NCBI RefSeq assembly: GCF_001591345.1
Contig: NZ_BCUS01000061.1
Span: forward strand, 1 to 37,001
Direction: 5' to 3'
Origin: Variovorax boronicumulans NBRC 103145
GTDB taxonomy: Bacteria; Pseudomonadota; Gammaproteobacteria; Burkholderiales; Burkholderiaceae_C
Length of the DNA: 37,001 nt
Under the pieces are notes generated by a model. The model worked only from the letters and a program-made list of their open reading frames with translations. It was not told the origin of the DNA and did no database searches. Both the position numbers and the translations under genes were made by a program. Below are positions 23,401-32,004 of this stretch, in pieces; the stretch's first letter is position 1, and each line of letters starts with the position of its first letter.

Positions 23401-26209
23401 CGAACTCGCCGTCGGTCCGGGCGCCTACAAGGTGGCCGAGCGCGCCGCGCGGCGCTACATCGCCAATGCGAAGACCGCGCCCGGCGGCAACGCCATCGAG
23501 ATCGTCAATGCGCGCGAGCACAACCTGAAGAACCTCAGCGTCGACATTCCGCGCGGCAAGTTCAGCGTGGTGACGGGCGTGAGCGGCTCGGGCAAGTCGA
23601 CGCTGGCCTTCGACATCCTGTTTAACGAAGGCCAGCGCCGCTACCTCGAATCGCTCAACGCCTATGCGCGCAGCATCGTGCAGCCGGCGGGCCGGCCCGA
23701 GGTGGACGCGGTGTACGGCATTCCGCCCACGGTGGCCATCGAGCAGCGCCTGTCGCGCGGCGGCCGCAAGAGCACGGTGGGCACCACCACCGAGGTGTGG
23801 CACTTCCTGCGCCTGCTGTACGTGAAGCTGGGCATCCAGCACTGCGTGCACGACGGCGCGGCCGTGCAGCCGCAGACGCCCGACAGCATCGCCGCGCAGC
23901 TGATGCGCAACTTCAAGGGCCAGCACATCGGCCTGCTCGCGCCGCTGGTGAGCAACCGCAAGGGCGTGTACACCGAGCTGGCCGACTGGGCGCGCCCGCG
24001 CGGCTTCACGCACCTGCGCGTGGACGGCGACTTTTTGCCGACCACGGGCTTCCCGCGCATCGACCGCTTCAAGGAACACAGCATCGAGCTGCCCGTGGCC
24101 AGCCTCGACGTGCTGCCCTCGCAGGAGAACGAGCTGCGCGCGGCGCTCACCAGGGCGCTCGAGCATGGCAAGGGCGTGGTGCATGTGCTGAGCGAGCTCG
24201 ACGGCCTGCGCGCCGCCATGATGGCCGGCGTGTCGGCCGTGGGCATCGGCCGCGTGCAGGTGTTCTCCACGCTGCGCGCCTGTCCGGTGTGCAGCACCAG
24301 CTACGCCGAGCTCGATCCGCGCCTGTTCAGCTACAACAGCAAGCACGGCTGGTGTCCCGACTGCGTGGGCACGGGCGTGAAGCTCAGCAAGGACCAGCGC
24401 AAGGTCTTCGACGATTCGATCCGCGACGACGACAACAAGGGCCGCGAACAGACCTTCGCCGAGCCCGAGGTCGAAGACCTCGCCGACGTGGCGTGCCCGA
24501 CCTGCGAAGGCACGCGCCTGAACGCGACCGCGCGCGCCGTGGGCTTCGGCACCGCGGCCGACGGCTCGGGCGGCATCGGCATCACGCAGCTGGCGCGCAT
24601 GAGCGTCACCGAGGTGCGCCAGTGGTTCGAAGGGCTGGTGCTCAACGGCCGCGAAGCCGAGATCGCCCGCGACCTCGTGCCCGAGATCAAGAGCCGCCTC
24701 GAATTCCTCGAAGAAGTGGGCCTGGGCTACCTCACGCTCGACCGTGGCGCGCCCACGCTCTCGGGCGGCGAGGCGCAGCGCATCCGCCTGGCGGCGCAGC
24801 TGGGCAGCAACCTGCAGGGCGTGTGCTACGTGCTCGACGAGCCGACCATCGGCCTGCATGCGCGCGACAACCAGATCCTGCTGAACGCGCTGCACAAGCT
24901 CGGCGAGAAGGGCAACACGCTGGTGGTGGTGGAGCACGACGAAGACACCATCCGCCGCGCCGACCACATCATCGACATCGGCCCCAGCGCCGGCAAGCGC
25001 GGCGGCCGCCTCGTGGCCGAGGGCACGGTGGCCGACATCCAGAAGGCCGGCGATTCGCAGACCGGCCGCTACCTGCGCGACGCCATCAAGCATCCGCTGC
25101 AGGCGCGCCGCCTCATTCCCTCGCCCGACCCGAAGGCCGAGGACAGCGGCAACTGGCTGACCGTGCACGGCGCCGACCTGCACAACCTGCAGGACGTGAC
25201 CGCCACGCTGCCGCTGCACCGCCTCGTGGTGGTCACGGGCGTGAGCGGTTCGGGCAAGTCGACGCTCGCGCGCGACGTGCTGCTGGCCAGCGTGCAGGGC
25301 ATCGTGGTGCAGCGCATGACCAAGGCCGGCCGCGACGCCGATGCCGCGGGTAAGCGCCCGGCCTGGGTCGGCTGCCGCGGCGTCGACGGCTACGAGGTCA
25401 TCGACCGCGTGCTCGAGGTCGACCAGACGCCCATCGGCAAGACACCGCGCAGCTGCCCCGCCACTTACATCGGTTTCTGGGACACCATCCGCAAGCTCTT
25501 TGCCGACACCCTCGAAGCCAAGGCGCGCGGCTACGGCCCGGCGCGCTTCAGCTTCAACACCGGCGAAGGCCGCTGCCCGGGCTGCGAAGGCGCGGGCGTG
25601 CGCACCATCGAGATGAGCTTCCTGCCCGACGTGAAGGTGCCCTGCGAGGTGTGCCACGGCGCGCGCTTCAACCCCGAGACGCTGGCCGTGAGCTGGCGCG
25701 GCAAGAGCATCGGCGACGTGCTGAAGATGGAGGTCGACGAGGCGGTGGAGTTCTTCGCCAGCATGCCCAACATCGCGCATCCGCTGCAGCTGCTGAAGGA
25801 CGTGGGCCTGGGCTACCTCACACTGGGGCAGCCGTCGCCCACGCTGTCGGGCGGCGAGGCGCAGCGCATCAAGCTGGTGACCGAGCTGAGCAAGGTGCGC
25901 GACGACATCACGCGCCGCGGCCAGAAGGCGCCGCACACGCTGTACGTGCTCGACGAGCCGACCGTGGGCCTGCACATGGCCGACGTCGAGAAGCTGATCC
26001 ACGTGCTGCACCGGCTGGTGAACGGCGGCCACAGCGTGGTGGTGATCGAACACGACCTCGATTTGATCGCCGAAGCCGACTGGATTCTCGACCTCGGACC
26101 CGAGGGCGGCAACGCCGGCGGACGCATCGTCGCGGCGGCGCCGCCGGAGGAGGTGGTGCGATTGGGTACGCACACTGGCGTAGCTCTAAAGGCCGTGTTG
26201 GCACGTTGA
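20459..26209 (+). CDS. uvrA: Tandem-duplicated UvrA (double-length excinuclease ATPase subunit)
   Basis: A 1916-residue protein, about twice a normal UvrA (about 940), made of two complete UvrA modules in one chain. Four P-loops (residues 33, 668, 1040, 1594), four LSGGE signatures and four DEP Walker B motifs are present. Module 2 has a complete first zinc knuckle (CPVC...CPDC); the equivalent in module 1 reads CPES...CDTC, lacking one Cys. The late zinc motifs (CPTC...CPDC and CPGC...CEVC) are complete in both. It should be a DNA-damage-recognition or DNA-clamping ATPase. Burkholderiales carry such long UvrA paralogues beside a normal uvrA, so this may not be the housekeeping copy. An in-frame ATG at 20432 is an alternative start. 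Confidence 0.93.
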   Translation: MTQGSIRIRGARQHNLQNLDLDIRTGEMTVVTGPSGSGKSSLVFDTLYAEGQRRYVETFSAYARQFLDRMDKPAVDKVEGVPPAIAIDQTNPVRSSRSTVGTMTELNDHLKLLYARAAQLFDRETALPVRHDSPDSIYAQIAERAAAAGDPRIVITFPVELPAGTTADEVTQWLSASGFTRVQAEREVATPTGPRKVLDVVADRFRISSAERARVVEAIEVALKRGSGRVTVHATGAEENAPTDVWKFSTGLHCPESDIRYTDPIPSMFSFNSAVGACDTCRGFGRVIGVDLGLVIPNDKLTLRAGAIKTIQTPAWKEAQDDLMRHAEAAGIPRDTPWNKLTEEQKHWVIEGTPNYKDGNWNKQWYGVRRFFGYLESKAYKMHIRVLLSKYRSYTPCPVCSGARLKLDPLLWRIGSKDDADAVLPPEKRFLPTGAKWSRAQLEALPGLCLHDLMLLPIERLRKFFDRVEHHGNGSPASEGEAQALKLLFEEITTRLRYLHDVGIGYLTLDRQSRTLSGGEVQRINLTTALGTSLVNTLFVLDEPSIGLHPRDMNRITEAMLRLRDAGNTLVVVEHDPAVMLAADRVIDMGPGPGARGGQIVFDGGTDQLRDADTLTGQYLGGRKKIGMGFKRLVSENTHRLILEGVREHNLKNITVDFPLARLVCVTGVSGSGKSTLIQDVLAPALMRHFGKATETPGAHDRMLGADHLGDVVFVDQSPIGKTARSNPASYVGAWDAIREIFATAALSRQRGYTASKFSFNSGDGRCPTCGGSGFEHVEMQFLSDVYLRCPDCDGKRYRPEILEVKIERKGKGYNVADILELTVAEAAALFDTDRDVLRVLQPIVDVGLDYVKLGQPVPTLSGGEAQRLKLAGFLAEAAKSATASRQMVARKGTLFLFDEPTTGLHFDDIARLMRALRKLLDAGHSLIVIEHNLDVIRASDWLIDLGPEGGDAGGQVVAEGTPEQLRENRASLTGAALADYELAVGPGAYKVAERAARRYIANAKTAPGGNAIEIVNAREHNLKNLSVDIPRGKFSVVTGVSGSGKSTLAFDILFNEGQRRYLESLNAYARSIVQPAGRPEVDAVYGIPPTVAIEQRLSRGGRKSTVGTTTEVWHFLRLLYVKLGIQHCVHDGAAVQPQTPDSIAAQLMRNFKGQHIGLLAPLVSNRKGVYTELADWARPRGFTHLRVDGDFLPTTGFPRIDRFKEHSIELPVASLDVLPSQENELRAALTRALEHGKGVVHVLSELDGLRAAMMAGVSAVGIGRVQVFSTLRACPVCSTSYAELDPRLFSYNSKHGWCPDCVGTGVKLSKDQRKVFDDSIRDDDNKGREQTFAEPEVEDLADVACPTCEGTRLNATARAVGFGTAADGSGGIGITQLARMSVTEVRQWFEGLVLNGREAEIARDLVPEIKSRLEFLEEVGLGYLTLDRGAPTLSGGEAQRIRLAAQLGSNLQGVCYVLDEPTIGLHARDNQILLNALHKLGEKGNTLVVVEHDEDTIRRADHIIDIGPSAGKRGGRLVAEGTVADIQKAGDSQTGRYLRDAIKHPLQARRLIPSPDPKAEDSGNWLTVHGADLHNLQDVTATLPLHRLVVVTGVSGSGKSTLARDVLLASVQGIVVQRMTKAGRDADAAGKRPAWVGCRGVDGYEVIDRVLEVDQTPIGKTPRSCPATYIGFWDTIRKLFADTLEAKARGYGPARFSFNTGEGRCPGCEGAGVRTIEMSFLPDVKVPCEVCHGARFNPETLAVSWRGKSIGDVLKMEVDEAVEFFASMPNIAHPLQLLKDVGLGYLTLGQPSPTLSGGEAQRIKLVTELSKVRDDITRRGQKAPHTLYVLDEPTVGLHMADVEKLIHVLHRLVNGGHSVVVIEHDLDLIAEADWILDLGPEGGNAGGRIVAAAPPEEVVRLGTHTGVALKAVLAR

Positions 26210-26326
26210 CGCGCGCAGGCGCACAATGGCTTGAACCCTTGGCGCAGGCGCATCCTGAATCAGCCATGGTGGAGACCGTGTGAACGGATGAAGCGCCGTG
26301 CCGGGGGCTACGCAAGGAGCCGCGCC

Positions 26327-27376
26327 ATGACCCGCTTCATCGATGTTCACAGCCTGGTTCGCCTGGTGGATGAGACCGGCGTCCCGGAATTCCTCGTCAC
26401 GCTGGCCGACGCGCTGCGCGACGACTTCCTGCGATGGCGCGAGTTCGACAAGAAGGCGCGCGTGGCCAGCCATTCGCACCTGGGCGTGATCGAGCTCATG
26501 CCCGTGGCGGACGACGGCGCCTATGCCTTCAAGTACGTCAACGGCCACCCGCACAACACGCAGGTCGGCCTGCCCACGGTCATGGCCTTCGGCGTGCTGG
26601 CCGAGGTCGACACGGGCTACCCCGTGCTGCTGTCCGAACTCACGCTCACCACCGCTTTGCGCACGGCCGCCACCTCGGCCATGGCGGCCAAGGCGCTGGC
26701 GCGGCCCGATGCGCGCAGCCTGGCGCTCATCGGCAACGGCTCGCAGAGCGAATTCCAGGCGCTGGCCTTCCATGCGCTGCTGGGCATCGAGCAGGTGCGC
26801 GTGTTCGACATCGACCCGCGCGCCACCGACAAGCTGGTGCGCCACCTCGCGGCCTGCACGCCGATGGAGATCGTGCGCGCCGACTCCACCGCCGAGGCGG
26901 TGCGCGGCGCCGACATCGTGACCACCATCACCGCCTACCAGGGCCACGCGACCGTGCTCACGCCCGACATGATCGAGCCCGGCATGCACATCAACGCCGT
27001 GGGCGGCGATTCACCCGGCAAGACCGAACTGCACCCCGACGTGCTGCGCGGCGCGCGCGTGTTCGTCGAGTACGAGCCGCAGACGCGCATCGAGGGCGAG
27101 ATCCAGCAGCTGGCGCCCGACTTCCCGGTGCACGAGCTGTGGCGCGTGCTGCTGGGCGAAGTGCCGGGGCGCGAGCGGCCGGAGCAGGTGACGGTGTTCG
27201 ACTCGGTCGGCTTCGCGCTGGAGGACTACACGGCGCTGCGCTGCATCCAGCAGCTGGCGCTGGAGCGCGGCGTGGGCCGGCAGATCGCGCTGGTGCCCGA
27301 GCTCGATGATCCGAAGGACCTGTTCGGCCTCACCGCCTCGGGGCGGCGCCGGGCGGTGCTGCGGCGTGCGGCATGA
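26327..27376 (+). CDS. Ornithine cyclodeaminase family protein
   Basis: A 349-residue NAD-dependent enzyme of the ornithine cyclodeaminase / mu-crystallin family. It shows VINGHPHN-like YVNGHPHNTQVGLPTVMAFGVL, the LALIGNGSQSEFQA nucleotide-binding loop, ADIVTTIT and INAVGGDSPGKTEL. The reaction would convert L-ornithine to L-proline plus ammonia, or a related imine reduction. The start at 26327 follows AAGGAGC. It lies 34 bases before an acetylpolyamine amidohydrolase, suggesting a shared role in arginine/polyamine breakdown. Confidence 0.92.
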   Translation: MTRFIDVHSLVRLVDETGVPEFLVTLADALRDDFLRWREFDKKARVASHSHLGVIELMPVADDGAYAFKYVNGHPHNTQVGLPTVMAFGVLAEVDTGYPVLLSELTLTTALRTAATSAMAAKALARPDARSLALIGNGSQSEFQALAFHALLGIEQVRVFDIDPRATDKLVRHLAACTPMEIVRADSTAEAVRGADIVTTITAYQGHATVLTPDMIEPGMHINAVGGDSPGKTELHPDVLRGARVFVEYEPQTRIEGEIQQLAPDFPVHELWRVLLGEVPGRERPEQVTVFDSVGFALEDYTALRCIQQLALERGVGRQIALVPELDDPKDLFGLTASGRRRAVLRRAA

Positions 27377-27410
27377 TGGCAGGCCCTGTCGTCACGCCCT
27401 TCGCCGCTTC

Positions 27411-28457
27411 ATGCTCACCATCTACAACGACCAGCACGCCCTGCACCAAGGCCAAGTCGAAATGTTCCGGGGCGAGCTGGTGCCCTGCTTCGAGGTGCCC
27501 GCCCGCGTCGACCATGTGAGGCACGAACTCGAGCGGCGCGGCCTCGGCCCGCTGCAGGCGCCCGACGCGTTCGACGACGCGCTGCTGGCGAAGGTGCACG
27601 CACCGCGTTACCTCGACTTCATCGCCCATGCCTGGGACGAGTGGGTGGCGCTCGACGCCGCCAACGCCACGCGCGACGCGCTGCCCTCGTACTGGCCCAC
27701 GCGCGGCATGCGCACCGATGTGTTGCCGAAGAGTTTTCCCGCGCGCCTGGGCCTCTTTGCGTTCGACGCCGGCACGCCGCTGATGGCCGGCAGCTGGGCC
27801 GCCGCGCGCCACGGCGCCGCCTGCGCGTGGACGGCGACGCAGCGTGTCATCGGCGGCCAGCGCAGCGCCTTCGCCCTCACGCGCCCGCCGGGCCACCATG
27901 CGGGCGCCGACTTCTTCGGCGGCTACTGCTTCATCAACAACGCCGCCGTCGCCGCGCAGGCGCTGCGCGACGCGGGCGTCGAACGCGTGGCCGTGCTCGA
28001 TGTCGACTACCACCACGGCAATGGCACGCAGGCCATCTTCTACGAGCGCAGCGACGTGCACTTCGCCAGCCTGCACGGCGACCCGCTCACCGACTACCCG
28101 TATTACCTGGGCCATGCCGACGAGCGCGGCGCGGGCAAAGGCGAGGGCTTCAACCACAACCTGCCGCTGCCGCGCGGCACCGACTTCACGGCCTGGCGCG
28201 CTGCGCTGCGCACGGCGCTCGACGGCATCGCGAAGGTCAAGGCCGGCGCGCTCGTGGTCTCGCTGGGCGTCGACACCTTCGAGGGCGACCCGATCTCGGG
28301 CTTCAAGCTGAAAAGCGACGACTACCTGCGCATGGGCGAAGACCTCGCGCGCGCGGGCCTGCCGACGGTGTTCGTGTTCGAGGGCGGCTATGCGGTCGCC
28401 GAGGTGGGTGTGAACGCGGTCAACGTTCTCGAAGGCTTCGCGCAAGCCGCGGGCTGA
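27411..28457 (+). CDS. Acetylpolyamine amidohydrolase (class II HDAC-like)
   Basis: A 348-residue zinc deacetylase. The catalytic residues align with the characterised Mycoplana acetylpolyamine amidohydrolase at a constant offset of four: His162-His163, zinc ligands Asp199, His201 and Asp288, and Tyr327. Motifs are RPPGHHAG, DVDYHHGNGTQ, SLGVDTFEGDP and FEGGYAV. It would remove acetyl from acetylputrescine or acetylcadaverine. No strong ribosome site is visible, so translation may be coupled to the upstream cyclodeaminase. Confidence 0.92.
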   Translation: MLTIYNDQHALHQGQVEMFRGELVPCFEVPARVDHVRHELERRGLGPLQAPDAFDDALLAKVHAPRYLDFIAHAWDEWVALDAANATRDALPSYWPTRGMRTDVLPKSFPARLGLFAFDAGTPLMAGSWAAARHGAACAWTATQRVIGGQRSAFALTRPPGHHAGADFFGGYCFINNAAVAAQALRDAGVERVAVLDVDYHHGNGTQAIFYERSDVHFASLHGDPLTDYPYYLGHADERGAGKGEGFNHNLPLPRGTDFTAWRAALRTALDGIAKVKAGALVVSLGVDTFEGDPISGFKLKSDDYLRMGEDLARAGLPTVFVFEGGYAVAEVGVNAVNVLEGFAQAAG

Positions 28458-28563
28458 GGGGGCGAGTAGCCCTGGCGACAGCAGTCGGGTGAGCCCCGAT
28501 TGCTGCACCGGGCGGGGCAGGGCCCAATGCGCGGCTCGATCCACGCTTCAGGAGCCTTCCGTC

Positions 28564-29532
28564 ATGTTTCGCCGTTCCCTTCTCCGTGCCGCCACGCTGG
28601 CCGCCTGCGGCCTCGCCGCGCCGCTGGCGGTGCTTGCACAGGCCTTTCCCGCGAAACCCATCAAGCTCGTGATCGCCTTTCCCGCGGGCGGCCCGACCGA
28701 CATCACCATGCGCCAGCTGGCCGACAACGCCAGCAAGATCCTGGGCCAGCCCGTGATCATCGACAACAAGCCCGGCGCCGGCGGCACGCTGCCCGCGCAG
28801 GCGCTGCAGACCGCGCAGCCCGACGGCTACACCGTCGCGCAGATTCCGCTGGGCGTGTTTCGCCTGGGCTACACCACCAAGATCAACTGGGACCCGCTCA
28901 AGGACATCAGCTACGTGCTGAACGTCACCGGCTATGCCTTCGGCATCGTCGTGCCGGCCGACAGCCCCTTCAAGACCTGGGCCGACTTCGTCGCCTACGC
29001 CAAGGCCAACCCCGGCAAGCTCACCTACGGCTCGACCGGCAACCTGACCAGCCCGCACCTCACGACCGAGATCGTCGCGCAGAAGGCCGGCATCCAGCTG
29101 CAGCACGTGCCGTACAAGGGCAGCGCCGACCTGATGCTGGCCGTGGTCAGCGGCCAGCTCATGGCGGCGGCCGACAGCACCGGCTTCGCGCCGCAGGTCG
29201 AGGCCGGCAAGCTGCGCGTGCTCAACACCTGGGGCGAGAAGCGCCTGGCGAAGTTCCCCGACGCACCCACGCTGAAGGAGCTGGGCTACGACGTGGTGCA
29301 GAACTCGCCCTTCGGCATCGGCGCGCCCAAGGGCACTCCGCCCGAGGTCGTGAAGAAGCTGCACGACGCCTTCAAGCAGGCGATGGAAGAACCCAGCTAC
29401 GTCGCCTCGCTCGGGCGCTACGACATGCTGCCCAACTACATGAGCTCGGCCACGTACACCAAGTTCGCGCAGGACACGGTGGTGCGCGAGAAAGTGATCA
29501 TCGACAAGCTGGGGCTGGCGAAGGAGAAGTAA
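28564..29532 (+). CDS. Bug/TctC-family periplasmic solute-binding protein
   Basis: A 322-residue binding protein with a Sec signal (cleavage near 25, VLA-Q) and the Bug family pattern FPAKPIKLVIAFPAGGPTD, DNKPGAGG and QPDGYT. An AGGAG site lies 11 bases upstream. It is a separate paralogue from the Bug protein of the IclR operon, with a different signal type. No TctAB partners are near. Its position after the cyclodeaminase and amidohydrolase hints at a nitrogen-containing or carboxylate ligand, but the 106-base gap makes co-transcription uncertain. Confidence 0.9.
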   Translation: MFRRSLLRAATLAACGLAAPLAVLAQAFPAKPIKLVIAFPAGGPTDITMRQLADNASKILGQPVIIDNKPGAGGTLPAQALQTAQPDGYTVAQIPLGVFRLGYTTKINWDPLKDISYVLNVTGYAFGIVVPADSPFKTWADFVAYAKANPGKLTYGSTGNLTSPHLTTEIVAQKAGIQLQHVPYKGSADLMLAVVSGQLMAAADSTGFAPQVEAGKLRVLNTWGEKRLAKFPDAPTLKELGYDVVQNSPFGIGAPKGTPPEVVKKLHDAFKQAMEEPSYVASLGRYDMLPNYMSSATYTKFAQDTVVREKVIIDKLGLAKEK

Positions 29533-29600
29533 GCGCCCGCCGGAAAAGGGGAGGCGTGCGCGGCGCCTACCCCGATCCGCGACCGCTGTCCTGAACTTAC

Positions 29601-29646
29601 CCCCTATATCCCTCCGTAATCTAGGCGTTAACCCTATGTAATCCCT
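29601..29646 (+). promoter_or_regulatory. AT-rich repeat region upstream of the porin gene
   Basis: Two related stretches, CCCCTATATCCCT (29601-29613) and ACCCTATGTAATCCCT (29631-29646), form an imperfect direct repeat about 30 bases apart in the 226-base gap before the porin. Spacing of three helical turns is compatible with a regulator site next to the promoter. I cannot assign a regulator or exact promoter boxes. Confidence 0.3.
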
Positions 29647-29758
29647 TTGTCTTCCAGTGAAGGAAAACTCGGACCCAGTCTCGCGGCAACAAGGCCCGGA
29701 CGTCCCAAAGTCGCGCCCGGTCTCGGCGCAGCGACATCCCCCTCCTGGAGTGACACCA

Positions 29759-30955
29759 ATGAAAAAATCCCTGCTTGTTCTGGCTGCCATCGCAGCCTGC
29801 GGCGCCGCGTCGGCGCAATCGACCGTGACCCTGTTCGGCGTGGTCGATGCCGCCTACCGCAACGTAGCGAACAAGAGCGTTTCGACCACCCCCTTCGGCC
29901 CCGCCTACAGCGTGAAGGCCAGCCGCACCGAGCTGGCGAATTCGGGCCTGAGCTCGAGCCGCCTCGGCTTTCGCGGCGTGGAAGACCTGGGCGGCGGCCT
30001 GTCGGCCAGCTTCTGGCTCGAAGCCCCGATCACGAATGACGACGGCGCCACCGGCGTGTCGAACTTCACCCGCCGCTCGACCGTGAGCCTGGCAGGCAGC
30101 TTCGGCGAACTGCGCCTGGGCCGCGACAAGACCGCGACGGTGATGAACGAAGAACAGTTCGATCCGTTCGGCGACACCGGCATCGGCGGCTCGCTGATCA
30201 TCGACGCCAACGAAGCCAGCGTGCCGGGCAGCGGCTACGGCAGCAACGGCACCTACAAGCGCGCCAGCAACATGGTGCAGTACTTCCTGCCGCGCCTGGG
30301 CGGCTTCTACGGCAACGTGGCCTACGGCCTGGCCGAGCAGACGCGCCTGTCGCCCGACACCGCCGCCAGCACCAACACCGGCCGCCACATCGGCGGTCGC
30401 CTGGGCTACACGACGGGCCCGTTCGACATCGCCGCCAGCTACGCGCAGAACGACACCAGCTTCACGACCGGCAGCGGCGCCGCCGCCGTGGCACGCCCGG
30501 GCAAGGTCAAGACCTTCAACCTCGGCGCGACCTACGACTTCGGCGTGGCCAAGCTGTTCGGCGAAATCTCGCGTTCGAAGGACGAGCGCAACGCGCTGAA
30601 CATCTTCACGCCCGGCCAGGACGTGGACCTCACCGGCTACCTGCTGGGCGTGACCGTGCCGGTCGGCCCGGGCGTGATCCGCGCGTCGTATTCGCAGGTC
30701 AAGTACGACTTCAACCGCGTGCCGGTCTTCGGCGTGAACAACGCCGACCCGAAGGCCAGCAAGCTCGCGCTGGGCTACGTGCACAACCTGTCCAAGCGCA
30801 CCGCGCTGTACGGCACGGTCGCGCGCGTCAGCAACAAGAACGGCGCGGCGCTCACGGTGGGTGCAGGCCCGTCGTACGCCACCACGTTCAACCGCACCGC
30901 GCTGCAGGCCAAGAGCTCGATGGGTTACGAGTTCGGCATCCGCCACACGTTCTGA
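29759..30955 (+). CDS. Omp32-type general porin
   Basis: A 398-residue outer-membrane trimeric porin of the betaproteobacterial Gram-negative porin group. The signal peptide is residues 1-19 (ASA-Q), the mature protein opens with STVTLFGVVDAAYR, and it has alternating beta-strand pattern and a C-terminal aromatic residue (YEFGIRHTF) needed for assembly. GGAG precedes the ATG. It is followed by a perfect hairpin and a strong terminator, so it is probably monocistronic and highly expressed. Confidence 0.95.
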   Translation: MKKSLLVLAAIAACGAASAQSTVTLFGVVDAAYRNVANKSVSTTPFGPAYSVKASRTELANSGLSSSRLGFRGVEDLGGGLSASFWLEAPITNDDGATGVSNFTRRSTVSLAGSFGELRLGRDKTATVMNEEQFDPFGDTGIGGSLIIDANEASVPGSGYGSNGTYKRASNMVQYFLPRLGGFYGNVAYGLAEQTRLSPDTAASTNTGRHIGGRLGYTTGPFDIAASYAQNDTSFTTGSGAAAVARPGKVKTFNLGATYDFGVAKLFGEISRSKDERNALNIFTPGQDVDLTGYLLGVTVPVGPGVIRASYSQVKYDFNRVPVFGVNNADPKASKLALGYVHNLSKRTALYGTVARVSNKNGAALTVGAGPSYATTFNRTALQAKSSMGYEFGIRHTF

Positions 30956-30963
30956 TGTCCTGA

Positions 30964-30986
30964 AGGGTCGCGCATCGCGCGACCCT
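30964..30986 (+). terminator. Perfect 10-bp hairpin after the porin stop
   Basis: AGGGTCGCGC and GCGCGACCCT pair perfectly around ATC, 9 bases after the porin stop. There is no T-tract, so alone it is more likely an mRNA 3'-end stabiliser than a terminator. Confidence 0.5.
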
Positions 30987-31029
30987 CACCCCTGCAAGTT
31001 TCTCCAAGGGTCGTTCAACCGGTCCATTC

Positions 31030-31055
31030 GGCCCGCCCTGCGCGGGCCTTTTTTT
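31030..31055 (+). terminator. Rho-independent terminator of the porin gene
   Basis: GGCCCGC (31030-31036) and GCGGGCC (31042-31048) enclose CCTGC and are followed by seven T residues. It lies between the porin and the convergent HAD phosphatase. Confidence 0.88.
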
Positions 31056-31083
31056 CGTGCACGACGCCCGCGCGGCGCGCGGC

Positions 31084-31908
31084 TCAGCGCGCCGACAGCA
31101 CCGCCTGCGCGGCCTGCGCAAACCCCGCGCCGCGCTCGCCCTGCGTCACGTAGCGCGGCAGGTGCTCCAGCTGCGGCACGAAGCGCGCGACGTTCGCCAC
31201 GCCGATGCTGTGCGCGAAGCTGCGGAACATCAGCTGGTCGTTGGTGGAGTCGCCCACGTAGGCCCAGCGGTCCATCTCGTCGTCGAGCGTGCGGCCCCAG
31301 AGCTCGCGCACGATCCAGCGCGCGCCTTCGAGCTTGTCGTTGTCGCCGTACCAGCCGTTGATGTGGATGCTGCTCACGGTGGCGTGCATGCCTTCGCTGC
31401 GCATCAGCGCGACGACGCGCGCGATGGTGTCGTCGCTCAGCGTCACGAACTCGCTGTGGTCGATGGCGATGTCGGTCTCGCGCCCCGGCGAGTCGGTGGC
31501 GCGGCCGGCGCCCGGAATCTCGCGCTCGATGCGCGCCAGCACGGCCTGCATGCGCGCGAAGTTGGTGGCGCGCGTGGCGGCGTCCTGCTGGTAGCGCTTC
31601 TCGACACCGCCGTTCGGCGCAGGCCGCAGCGCGCCCGCGCCGTTCTCGGCCACGATGGCATCGACCGGCCAGCTGTTCACGAAAGGCAGGCTCCAGCCCA
31701 CGGGCCGGCCTGTGATCGCGACCACGGCGAGGCCGGCGGCCTTCAGGTCGGCCAGCGCCTTCAACGCGTCGGGCGTGATCGCGCCGTCGGTGGTGAGCGT
31801 GTCGTCGATGTCGGTGAACACGCCGACCAGCGCCGCGCGCGCGTCGGCGGGCCAGCGCGTGAGCGGCAACAGGTGGTGGGGCGAGGCGGGCAGGGGAGGC
31901 GAAGACAT
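31084..31908 (-). CDS. HAD-superfamily IIB phosphatase
   Basis: A 274-residue hydrolase with the HAD catalytic opening FTDIDDTLT (nucleophile Asp33, acid Asp35), motif II in AITGRP, Lys in the middle and motif IV VGDSTNDQLMF. The C2B-type cap and length resemble mannosyl-3-phosphoglycerate or sucrose phosphatases, so a sugar phosphate is a plausible substrate. The start at 31908 gives the shortest N-terminus that keeps the fold; the long upstream frame is antisense to the ABC gene. It is divergent from the ABC exporter with a 96-base gap. Confidence 0.85.
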   Translation of the reverse strand: MSSPPLPASPHHLLPLTRWPADARAALVGVFTDIDDTLTTDGAITPDALKALADLKAAGLAVVAITGRPVGWSLPFVNSWPVDAIVAENGAGALRPAPNGGVEKRYQQDAATRATNFARMQAVLARIEREIPGAGRATDSPGRETDIAIDHSEFVTLSDDTIARVVALMRSEGMHATVSSIHINGWYGDNDKLEGARWIVRELWGRTLDDEMDRWAYVGDSTNDQLMFRSFAHSIGVANVARFVPQLEHLPRYVTQGERGAGFAQAAQAVLSAR

Positions 31909-32004
31909 GAGGCAGGATTCTCGAAAGGGCCCGTGATCGTACCGGCGCTTTCGTGTAGCATCCCGCCCCCGCCGCGCTTTCAGGCCGGCGCGGCGCTTCT
32001 CACC

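Noticed and set aside
20270..26173. A 1967-residue minus-strand open frame antisense to uvrA
   Set aside because: It mirrors the GC-rich codon structure of uvrA, has His/Ala/Arg-rich unnatural composition and matches no family. Similar antisense frames cover most genes here.
30964..31055. Attenuator or riboswitch after the porin
   Set aside because: A stabilising hairpin plus a standard terminator explains the structure, and no downstream same-strand gene exists to regulate.
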